DNA of 64,000 bases from Siphonodentalium dalli (lineage: Eukaryota; Mollusca; Scaphopoda; Gadilida; Siphonodentaliidae): assembly GCA_032622095.1 (NCBI GenBank), contig CP136061.1, positions 124,506,754 through 124,570,753 on the forward strand. The letters run 5' to 3'. Shown here piece after piece: positions 12,501 to 24,500 of the stretch; the stretch's first letter is position 1; the number at the start of each line of letters is the position of its first letter. The notes below the pieces were generated by a model. The model was not told the DNA's origin. It worked only from the letters and a program-made list of their open reading frames with translations, and searched no databases. Made by a program: the position numbers and the translations under genes.

Positions 12501-15500
12501 TGGTTCAACTAAGTTCAATACTATAGGTCTATCCATAATGTTGTTCAACGTAATGTGATATCTTGAAGAGGCTGAGAAATAGAAAACAGTGAATGATTTA
12601 TATTTTATAAGAATCAAATGCAGACTTTCTAATATCTTTTAATAATAGTGAGAACTAACTAGTGTTAGATTGTCTAAAGACGAGATTAAAAGGGATTAAA
12701 TTTTCTTGACAATTCTCTCTTACAAGTTCTCCTATGGTAGAAAGGTTTTGTCAAAGATTTATGAAGTTCTACCTATAGAATCTAGTCCATGTCAAGTTGA
12801 GCTATGTTTTGCTTGCTTTATGAAGAATTAACCCTTTCTACACTAAATGGATTTGCCTCTTGAGTTATAAAAGTATATATTGGAATGGTCTATTATTCAT
12901 TTGGAGGGGTGTTAAGGTAATAAAAGTAGACGACAGGCAGAAAAAAAGATAACACAAGAGCAGAACGATTCATTATCGTAGGAGGGAAATGTTCAGATAA
13001 TAAGTTCAACAAATGACCTGTGGTCGTTTGTTGAACTAATATTATCTGAACATTTCCTATGTTCAGATAATAAGTTCAACAAATGACCTGTGGACGTTTG
13101 TTGAACTAATATTATCTGAACATTTCCTAAGGGAACTACTCATCAATGAGTATTTAGTATAGAAATGGTTAATTGCTTCCATTCCATTATACTTTGTATA
13201 CATTTATTTCAGATTGACATGCTCTCATATTTGAACAAGCTGTTTGTGAAGACATTCAGTAATGACCAAGAGATTATCTGTTATACTCCAACCTATTTCA
13301 GTAATCTGACGACAATACTGAAGGAAACTCCCAAAGAGTGAGTATACCTGTATAAAATGATAAATACAGTAATGCCCTAAATAATCGACTCCTTAACCAC
13401 AGCAGAATTATGGGTAATTTTTCAGGATTTAGTCGGAAATATGGCTTGTTACCATTCATCGGAAAGCTCTCACTGAGAACTTTCCAATGAATGGCAACAA
13501 GCCATATTGCCTCACTAAATCCTGAAAAATTACCCATAATTCTGCTGTGGTTAAGGAGTCAATTATTTAGGGCATTACTGTATATTTCTGAGTCTTTCGA
13601 GGCTTGTGTTTCATTTATTCCTGTTAGGTTGTCCAAAACTAATTATTTATTTCCCTATTAATCCTAGGGACCTGCAAATATTTGAGATTCGATGTCGATA
13701 TCGAGCACCCGATTCGAGATCGACACCGAATCGGTCCGCTGATTCGGATATTTTCGAATCGGTGTTACTTTCTGTAGTCTTGTTTTTTTGCATCTAGCTG
13801 ACACATGCTAAATTACTGGAAGTCTCAAAAATTGAAGCACAAGTTAGCCAATGTAGGTAATTTTTAATGTATGCCATTCAGAATAAACGTGCATTATGCA
13901 AATTAAGTGCGTGATCGCTAGATGCGGAACTCAATTGATTACCTTAGTTTAAAACTTCAGATATCCAATTCAGATTTTATGAATAAAATTCAATATTAGC
14001 CGCCGTTATGTGTGACAAAACATAGATTGGAATGAACAGAAACCTTAGAACAATCGGTCTATTACGTTGTTATATGGACGTCATTTTTTCCTACTTTCAG
14101 TTTCGGTTTCCGGGAAATAAAATGCGTGGCATCAAGTTTCGATCCGTTGAATCTTGTTGATAACATTTGTAAATTATGTCTGTTTTCTGGGACCCCCACC
14201 GTGAAGACAACTACTATGAATATATGATGTAGGTGTTTGGTCAATTGTGGGGTGAAAAGTTTAACAGATAACTACCATTGGTATCGGACTACAACTACAA
14301 TAATTATATAGCTGAACGGTGTATCCATGTCCAAGTGTACCAAGTCTTGATTATCTTTAATAAATAATGTGACTAGGGGGTTGTGATACGTTGATTGAAA
14401 TGTATTTAAGTGTCTTACAGTCACTTCTTGTGTCATGTTCACCATGACACAGCAAGATAGAAATTAAATGCAACATATCCCAAACCCTCCATGAATCTGA
14501 GAGTGACTTGCCTATGTCATGATTTTCCTGAAAAGAAAAACAAGTTCCAACAGATGTTTAAGGAGATTAACATTGTGATATTAGTCCAGGAGATGTTGGT
14601 CGACCTCTGCACCCCCCCCCCCCCCCCCCCCCCCCCCAGGACTCAACTTCACCCCACTAATTTTCTTTCTTAATATCTCCTCTTAATTTTTTTCGGTTGT
14701 TAACAAGAAAAAAAAGTGGCCGCAGAGACTCCAGACAAGATGGCGTCCATCATGGCGGCCATTTTTTTTATATGTACCAGGTCTCTTTGATCGCCGTATT
14801 ATATGCACCAGGTCTCTTTGATCGCCGTATAGTAAAGATGGTATCACATGCGGTCTTGTTTTCCGCTCGATTCGTTATGCTAATATACAACCCTTACAAA
14901 TTAGCCAAAAATCCGACACCAGAATCCAATATGGCTGCCAAGATGGCCACCGAAATGTGAAAATATGCTATTTTCTGACATTTCACCACCTTTCGTTTGT
15001 CTCTGTGGGAAAATATTGGCATCTTGGCGTCATGTTATACATTTATCGTATAGAAGAGTCATTGGCAAACACATGGGGACCATAATATACATTTATTGTG
15101 GGATATTTTTGTCCGATATCACGTTTTCCCAAATGCCGGTATAATAGGTCAAAGCCGAATCTATGTTAATAACGCGATGTAATGTTTCGAATCAATGAAT
15201 GTTATTGCTATCATAACAACACCCATGCATATATATGTGCAGGAGATACTCGAGCTAGGATTCATCTTATACCTGAGTTGAGGAATATTCACCCAAATCC
15301 AAGACGGCGGCCAAAATGGCCACCAGAAATAGAAAAATTGCCGAAAATTGCTGATTTTAACATCAGTGAGCATTATTGTCATGACAACTCCACACCTGCT
15401 TACTATTGTGAGTTGGGAACACTTTGGCGAAGAACTTTCCTTGTACCGTATCCAAATAAAAGACCCCCAAATCCAAAATGGCGCCCACAATGGTGGACAG

Positions 15501-18500
15501 ATTTTTAAAAATCACAGAAATTTTCTCATATTCACACCATTGGGCATTATTGTCGACACAACTCAACCCATGCTTACAGTTGAGTTGGAAATACTGAGGT
15601 GAAGTAATTACTTTACATCTCATGCAAGAACTGGTTTTCCAAATCGAAGATGGCGGCCAAAATGGTGACCGAAATTTGAAAACACGCCTACATTCCTTTA
15701 CTTTCTTACGATGGGCGTTATTGTTTCACGATTTCTACCCACCATCACATATTGATATGGAATATAGATATAAAGTATTCATTAGGGTTTGGCAATTGAT
15801 ACTCGCAGTCAAAATGGCGGCCAAACTGGCGGCCAGAATTTGAAAAGAAGCCGCTATTATCACATACTAATTTCAACTTTTTGTCATAATATCGATCTGT
15901 ATAGAAGAAACGGTACATAATATAAGCCATCTATTAGTTCCAATGTAAGTCGTAGCCTTTTGGAAGGATGAAAACCCACAATCACAATGTGACATTTCAA
16001 AATCCATTCTCCACTAAGGGCCTATACTGGCCGTAACCGTATATAGGTGCTCCGAATAGTCATATTATGACTTCCAAGAATCAAAACAACAGTACTTGAG
16101 TTTATTCTGATTTGCCACATTCAGCATTAGACCAGTTTCCGTCTCTTCGTCAGATTAATCTATCCCGCTCACAACAACAGTTTTCTACACTTCTTTGTAG
16201 AAGGGTCCCACTAATCGGAATGTTTCAAACAATACATATGCCGGTGTCCAGCTCATGTGTTTGTTTCGAATGCTTGGAATACTTATCCTTATTCTTGGCG
16301 AGCTTCATTCGTGGTATAGCTTATGGTATAATTCATATGCTACATATGGGGTATGGGCGTCATCTTGTGCGATACACTAGAAAGGTATTCGGTCGATGCG
16401 TATACTAGCTTTCAGAAGGACCTATCTATCTGCGTATTGTCAGCTTTGGTGACCTAATGGGGGTAACAACATGTACACCTGGTGATCTTCCCAAAACAGC
16501 CACTTCTCAATATATGGTTCATCAATTCACATACTCATCTAAAGCACTGACATACCCGGACAACTTCTGTATATGGCTTCGAATGTTGAAAGCCTGACAT
16601 TTGACGGATGCCTTTCTGCTAAGGCGTAGAATGAAAACGTAGCAGAGCTTACCTATTGACTGTCGCTTCAACACCACGCTTGTCCCGCTAGCTAGCCCGA
16701 ATCCTCTAGTTTGTTCAGTTCAATTATCTCTCCTCACTCGCTCATTACTTCTTACACACTAAAACTTCTTCCGCGCACGCGCACAGGTCACTTTCGCTTT
16801 CCTCCGGAAGTCCAAGGGAAGTCACTCACTAAAACACAATTACAATGTAACTCTTTCACTGCCAAGTTAACACATTCATCTTTCTCTCTTTTTTATAAAT
16901 TGTTTTTTGTTTGGTTTTCTTCTTAACGAATTTACACTATTTATACGAACGTCCCAGAAACACTAAACTCCAAATGTAAGTCAATTTATACATGTAAATG
17001 AATCTTTCCATCTCCAAGAGTCACGAACAGATCTCTAGGTGAAGCTCCTCTCTTTGTTAAATCATCTGCTAATTGATGGCTACTTTCAACCCACTGAACT
17101 TTTGATATTTCATTGTTCTCTATCATCTGTTTGATACTGGACACGTCAATCCTCAACCTCTTTTCTGATGTCATCTTTGTTGATTGAATATTTTCCAATA
17201 ATGATCTATTGTCAGTATACACATCAATGGGAATTACATTTTGTCCGGTCATATCATAGAGAATTTCACTGAGAATACAACCAAGATAGAATGCGGTATC
17301 CAACCCGTCAACCATAGCTAATGTTTCAGCTGCTAAGGTGCTTTTCACGATTCTCCGAATTTTATTTGATCTCCAGCTTAGTGGACAACTGGATCCAATT
17401 TTGTCTGACAATAACACAATATATCCTTCAGCACTAGAATACCCATCAGAAAGATTGGCGAATGATGCATCACAGTAAAGCTGCAGTCGAAGATCATCAA
17501 TGCTGCTCAATTTTGGAAATTTAATGTTCAGTTGATCAAGTTTTAACTTCTTAATCAATTTGTTAGCCCGCTGAATATGTTCCACAGTCGGATCTTTGAT
17601 GGAAGTACTAAGATCAAGAGCATCAAAAGCGGCATCTGGCCTCGATTGATTTACAATCCAGTTGATTTGTCCAATTGAGCTCTTCAACAAGAATATCTCA
17701 TGATCATTTAACGGATCAGATTTCTTTGCCAAACGACTTTCACTAATAGTAATGGCTGAAATTGACTCAATGTACTGAATTTGATTCAACATGATTGCAT
17801 CATTGTCGTGATTAATATCCAGTCCAATGTATTTGAATTTGTGACTTTCCTGTTTGCCAAATTGAAATATGTCTTTAATTGGCAAAATTACATTCACGGC
17901 AAAGCTCTCTTCACCTGTCCATATGAAATCATCGACGTGGATGAGAAACATGCCTTGAAGTTTACCATATGGAACTTGTAGAAAAGGCTTGGGTCATTTC
18001 TAGATTGCTTACAGTTCATTTTGTCCATTACTCCACATACACGTAAATACCAATTACGGGACGCATCATTTAGACCGTAAACACATTTATTTAGTTTCCA
18101 CAGCTTCCCAGTATTTGAATAACCTTCGGGTGGTTTAAGATACACTTCTCTACATAACTTGTTGCCCTGAAGAAACGCAGCTTTAATGTCAATGACGTTA
18201 CACATCCATCCAAATGTAGACGATACGGCAAGAAATATCTTCAATGTCTCCTTACCTATTGTCGGAGAATCAGTACGATGTTTGTCATCATCTTCGAAAC
18301 CGCGTGCCACTAACCTAGCTTTAATCACTTTCTTTCCATCTTTTGTTTTCTCAGTTAATACCCATCTTGTTGAAATGAATTGCTGACCATTATCCTCTAC
18401 TTCTTCAAAAACATTGATTTTTTTCCAGTTATCGATTTCCTTCCTCTTTGCCTCTTTTAGTTCATCATTGTGTACATCTTTGTCACTTATAATGTTAACA

Positions 18501-21500
18501 TTTTCACATTGAGCATGATCATCAGAGTCATAGTCCCCATCGTATTTCCATTCTTGAACATCATTTTCAAAATCAATGGCCGTAACCCCAGAATCACCAT
18601 CATTCTGCACATTGAACCAGTTCTTATATTTTCCGGATACTTTGCCACCTCTACTAACAACAAGTCCTTTGATCCAATCTGATGCATCAGCAAGTTTATA
18701 TGAAATATTGTTCTTAACTTTAGGAACTTTATCATCATTTATCCTGTCTGTATCCTGGTTGTTGTCACTTGATATATTTTGCTCATCTGCTTGACATTCC
18801 TCTTCATCAGAAGAACAGCTAATATTTGTATCAACTTGAACTCCATCCTGACATGTCAATTTAGGCACATCCTGTGTAACGATGTCCATTTCATCAGATT
18901 TCTCAGAACAGAATTCTCTTCCTACCTTTACAATTCTGCATGTAGGTACACGAATGTATAAGCTCCCATGCCGCACGAACACTATCTTCCCATCTTGTCC
19001 TAATACTTTTCCTGGCCCCAGCCATTCGTTACATTTATCAGTTTTGAAATATATTTTATCACCACAGTTGAAAATTTCTCCCGACGGTCGAATTTGATGC
19101 CGTAAAGCACGTCTGATTTTTTCAGACGATTCCGATTTAATGAAGGCTTGTCTAGAAGCATGAAGAGCACTAATATGCTTCGCAAAAAGTTCACTCTTGG
19201 CGGTACCTTCAAGTGCAGGTGGTTTATCATGAAGTATTGACGGAAGATTAGGATTACATCCAAATACTAATTGGTAGGGACTGTATCCATATACCATCTA
19301 CAATGAGTTTTTGGCATTAACAGCCCACAACAAAGCGGTCTCCAAATCCATTTTGGGATCATCAGCAAGAATTTTAGTGACATTATCATCTACTACGGCA
19401 TGATTCCTTTCACATAAACCATTTTGCCACGGACTTCGTGCAGATGTATTCATAACTTCTACATTTAGATTCTGTGCCATGTCTCTAAACTTGGAATTGG
19501 ATAGCTCACCACCATTAGCAGCAAGAAATTTCTTTGGTGTGCCAAATCCTCCACCTATCCACATTTTCATAATTTGATCAATGATAATTTCTGGTTGTTT
19601 ACTGTTAATCACAGAAGCGAGTGAAAATCGGGTCGCCATATCAATCAAATGTAGAAAATAAATGTTTGGTTTCCAAATCTTCAAATCTAATGCCACAACC
19701 TCGTTGAATTCTTTTGCCAATGGCATACAAACAACAGGTCTACACGGAGTTTTCTTGTGCCTGATACAAACATCACATTTTGAAGTTATGTCATCCACTG
19801 CCTTTAAATATTCATTGTCATTTACTCCAGCATCTTTGAGAAGTGTTTTTAACCTGTCTGACGTTGGGTGAGCAAATTGCTTATGGAGCTTGTTCACAAT
19901 CAAAATTTTTTCCTTGGTCGTCTTTTCATTACCACATGTGTCTCGAATGTCAACATGCGATTTCACCAGCGGAATGCAGTAATGACCGGAGGATGTACAC
20001 TGAAGATCGACAGTCTTACCGAATATGGTCGCTCTATCATTTTCTAGATCTAACACAATCTTTGCTCTTTTCATCGAAGGTTAACCAAGGAGAAGCGGAA
20101 TGTCGCTAGCAACCACATCTGTAGTAATCAAACAATCAACTCCAGCTAATTCACAAGGAAATGTCACCTTCTCTTTTGAAGCGAGTTTGGACCCTCCACC
20201 GAAGCGGAAAATTGTGTCACTGGGCTTCCTTTTCACCCGATTACGATCAAAATCGTTCAAAGTTTCGAGGTAGCTTTCCATCCAAAGAACACCAGCTACG
20301 GTAGAGCTACAAGCACTGTCCAATACAGCGGAGTTGAAAGATTCATTAACTAAAACTTCCATGTTTTCTTTTTTATTCCCAGTGAATAGAACTGCTTGTG
20401 CCTCATTATTGTAATCATTTGTGTAGTAGACACTTGTACGACTGTTCATATTTTCATAAGAATCTGGACAAAATCTGGCGAAGTGAAATATAGACTCGCA
20501 TATCTTGCATTTCATTGGAGTTCCGTCCCTTGATATGGGATTTGTAGTCCTTTTAGGTGTTCTTTCGCTTTGATTTCTCTGAAATCTATCATTCCTTCCT
20601 CTGCCGAAAGGTCTCCGAGTCTGATATCGGTTCCTGTCACCATACATCGGTCCACCTCGATTGTACGACACATACGTTTCCTGTGGTTCCACTTTAACAT
20701 TGGGATGCTGAGTTATTGTTTGCGATGAACCACTACCATAATCATGATGCGTCATTGATTGTCTTCCAAAGAATTTTCTAAGTGCAACACACATTTGACT
20801 AAATAATGTATCTGGTTCTTTGTAATTCACCCCTGTTAACACTAACTGCCGGTCTTTGTGTTGTAAACCAGATCCATCTAGTAATTTAAATGCCAATACG
20901 GATTGAGGCAATGTCATTTTAAATTTCTTTGTTTTATTGTAAAGTTTTTCAAATTCCATGATGAAATGCTCCATGTCTTCTCCTTGACGCTTATTATATC
21001 TATCAAAATCTGTGTAGACTTCATAAGCAGCAGAAAGATCATCCTTTTTATAGATGCCATCCATAAACTTCAATAACTTGTTAACACCTTCCTTTCCACT
21101 TAAATCTTCCACACCAAGTTCGCTAAATACTTTGTCACGAATTCCACCGGATTCAGGCAGAGAAAGTGCAATAGCTGGCGCTTGTTTTTCTATTGCCAAC
21201 TCAGTCACAGTTTGCCATATTTTCAACTCATCAACCCACATTGTGTACGGTTTTGATTCAAAAAATCCCGGGGGAGTTTTGTAGTTGCCAGAGTTCGCCA
21301 TTTTTTGTTTTTGTTTTGTTTTCACCGCCAAAATTCAATCACCAAAGTCCGAACAGTTCCGCTCAAGAATCACGCGATCAACCTCGCTCTGCTACCATGA
21401 AAAATGTAGCAGAGCTTACCTATTGACTGTCGCTTCAACACCACGCTTGTCCCGCTAGCTAGCCCGAATCCTCTAGTTTGTTCAGTTCAATTATCTCTCC

Positions 21501-24500
21501 TCACTCGCTCATTACTTCTTACACACTAAAACTGCTTCCGCGCACGCGCACAGGTCACTTTCGCTTTCCTCCGGAAGTCCAAGGGAAGTCTCTCACTAAA
21601 ACACAATTACAATGTAACTCTTTCACTGCCAAGTTAACATAGAAAACCATAATGCATAATATAGCCAAACTTCTTGAACATGATCCTAAGAACAATCTTG
21701 TTGGCGTCCAGCAATCGTCTCACCGAACAGATCCAAGCAGATGATAACAATACACACGGTGCTAGTTTGTGGGAATGTGTCATGAGTGGAAATGAAATTG
21801 GACCATGACTGCACCGCCCCTTATTTTGGTATGTTTTAGATTTAGACAGGATCTCATGTGTGGCTTTGCTTTCCTTGTATGGTAAGACTGTATGTTCCCA
21901 TCCGTTTGGAAGCCATTCTTAATCAACCAGGCGTGTACCATTGGCTACTACTGTATAAGCCCCACCAATACTGGGGTGTAGTCTTAAAGGCGATACCTTT
22001 GATAGTTGGTTGATATGTCATACCCACGCTGGGTGGTGGTCGGCATGGTTCAAGAAAGTACAAATGCCATCAACAAAATGGTGAAATGTTCAACGCGAAG
22101 AACATCCAGAGGAATGTTACGTTGAGGAGCTCTTGCATTCAGTTCAACATACTTTGGTACACCAAGTGATTTCTTGGTAACATCACCATTGCGCCCATTT
22201 TCCTGCATGAGACATTAACTACTATATTATAATGTTATATATATAAAGCTATATGATCATAAAGGTCGCGTTCCCAACATCCACAGACATTGCCATAAAT
22301 TGACTATAAATTGTTCTTTAAATACATAGTGAAATAAATGCACCACAGTTCCTGACATTTTCTTGAATAATACCGCCCACATACTGACACTAACCCTGAG
22401 AGAGGATAACAAAAACGCATACATTCATGCTATAAAGACATTATCCTTTAGTCCATCCGACTGTTTTGAGGGTGGCTAGCATAGTATTATCAAGACAAAA
22501 TTGTACGTCTGGTCAAGTTGAATCAGAACGGCTTCAAATGGATGTGGAAATACAATCTTACCACACAAAAAAAAAAAATCCGGCACACATGACATTCTAT
22601 ATCTTAAACATGCACCAGGTGTAGGGGTGGTGTATACCGTGGCCCATTTCATTCCCACTATCATGGCGCATGTCCACAAACTAGCACCGCGAGTATTGTT
22701 CTTCTCTGCTGGGAGATATTCAACGAGACAACTGCGGGAGGTCACACGGTTTGCTTCGGATCATGGTGTGGGTAGTCAGTACACTATGGTCTTCTCCTTA
22801 GCAGATAGACATCTGTCCAAGGGAATGAGACAGCTAGCAACCGTTGAAACACTGTCGAAGTTGTCCACGTATGCCAATGCGTTCGCTGCGTTTGTGAGTT
22901 GACGAACCATCTATTGAGAAGTCACTAGCTAACTTGTTCGCCAGGTGTACATGTTGTTATCCCCATGGGGTATGAGACACATACATAGAGATGACATTCT
23001 GTAAGCTTGTATACTTATCGACCATATGCCTTCCTAATTCAAGATGATGCACAAATTCCAGATTTAGCAAATATTTAAAATCATAATCTAGACACTGGAA
23101 AATGAATTGTTTGAAACGTTATGATTAGAGGGACCCTTCTCCCAGGAAGTGGTGAATACTTTGTCGGTGTGAGCGACCTAGATTTATCAGACAAAGAAAT
23201 GGAAGCTGGTCGAGATAATTATGGACGTGACGTGGCAAATCTGAATCTGTTATCAGGTAATTGTTCTGATATGACTATTCGGCGCACCTACGGTTACGGC
23301 CATTAATTCGATACGATATGTGATACTATTGTATTAATTCGATACGATATGTGATACTCTTGCATTAATTCGATACGATATGTGATAATCTTACATTAAT
23401 TCGACACGATATGTGATACTCTTGTATTAATTCGACACGATATGTGATACTCTTGCATTAATTCGATCCGATATGTGATACTCTTGCATTAATTCAACGG
23501 CGCTAAGTGGAGAATGGAATTTGAAATGCCACATCGCGATATTAATTGTGGGTTTTCATCTTTCCATAAGGATACGAGCTATGTTATGCGTTTTGATACG
23601 TTTAAGTTCAACTAGTAGATGGTTTATGTACAGTTTCGTCCATACATACCGATATTATGACAAAAAGTTGAAATTAGTATGTGAAAATATCAATTTCTTT
23701 TCAATTTCTGGCCGCCAATTTAGCCGCGATCTTGACTGTGAGTATCAATTGCCAAACCCTAATGAACATTCCATATCAACATGTAATGGTTGGTAGAAAT
23801 CGCGGAACAATAACGCCCATCATAAGAAAGTAAAAGAATGTAGGCTTGTTTTCAAATTTCGGTTACCATTTTGGCAGCCATCTTCGATTTGGAAAACCAT
23901 TTCTTGCATGAGATGTAAGGTAATTACTTCACCTCAGTATTTCCAACTCAACTGTAAGCATGGGTGGAGTTGTGTCGACAATAATGCCCAATGGTGTGAA
24001 TATGAGGGAATTTCGGTGCTTTCTCTTATATGCGAGTCTCTCATTGGCCTAACAATAATTTACCTTGAACCTTGTAAGCCAGTGCATTCTCTAATATATT
24101 CGAGGCTCCCTATGGGAGACTCGCATATATAAGAGAATTATCTGGCTCATGATTTTAATGCTGCCCCAGCACAGCTGCCGTCATTAAAGGGTTAATATAT
24201 CATTAAGCTGATTCTCTGTCTGTCATCTGCTCATAGTATCTAGACTTCTCTTCAATTGAAGAATTGCTCTTTTGAATGGACATAACTGACTAGCTGAGAC
24301 AGGCTCCCTTTGGGAGCCTTTATTCTAGGGTCCTGCGAATATTCGATTCGAGATTCGATTCGAAAGTCAAATTCGATTCGAATTCGAGTCGAAATTGCCA
24401 ACTCGAAATTTCGAATATACACTGACGGAAAAGTATAGGCTGTTTACGGACATGTAAACATGTCGATCTTAGCTGTTTCTGTGCCATTTAATTCCAGAAA

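Larger units (their letters stand above)
16632..21639 (-). mobile_element. Full-length Ty1/copia LTR retrotransposon
   Basis: About 5.0 kb on the - strand, with LTRs of 241 and 242 bp, TAGAA duplications, primer site, polypurine tract and domain order gag, protease, integrase, reverse transcriptase, RNase H, which defines Ty1/copia. The LTRs differ by three substitutions and one indel, so the insertion is recent. The polyprotein is broken by two stops and one frameshift, and the integrase lacks its second catalytic Asp. The LDSAC protease motif recalls copia lineages of marine invertebrates, but lineage assignment needs a tree. It lies antisense in intron 6 of the peptidase gene. Confidence 0.95.
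15524..24013. repeat. Large inverted repeat, arms of about 1.5-1.7 kb
   Basis: Left arm: 15524-16626 plus 21645 to about 22080. Right arm: about 22350-24013. The outer 0.4 kb is very similar by eye; the inner part is more diverged but alignable (shared GGTGCTAGTTTGTGG, AACAACATGTACACCTGG, GAGAAGGGTCCC). The left arm is interrupted by the copia element. The right arm alone carries the 31-bp minisatellite and is cut at 24014 by a MITE. It may be an old foldback or long-TIR transposon, or two inverted copies of one repeat. Confidence 0.7.

Noticed and set aside
15161-15623. Several overlapping frames of about 85-110 codons
   Set aside because: They lie in the AAGATGGCGGCC tandem repeat, lack motifs and occur on both strands.
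16639-16872. LTR starting at GTAGCAGAG with GAAAAC as target duplication
   Set aside because: Similarity extends to TGAAAA at both LTRs. With that start the primer site abuts the LTR and TAGAA matches exactly on both sides, as expected for copia.
20081-20083. Programmed stop between protease and integrase
   Set aside because: Copia elements rarely split there, a second stop and a frameshift follow, and the integrase is catalytically dead, so decay is simpler. Not fully excluded.
23302-23497. CRISPR-like array
   Set aside because: The repeats are contiguous with no unique spacers, in a eukaryotic intron. It is a minisatellite.
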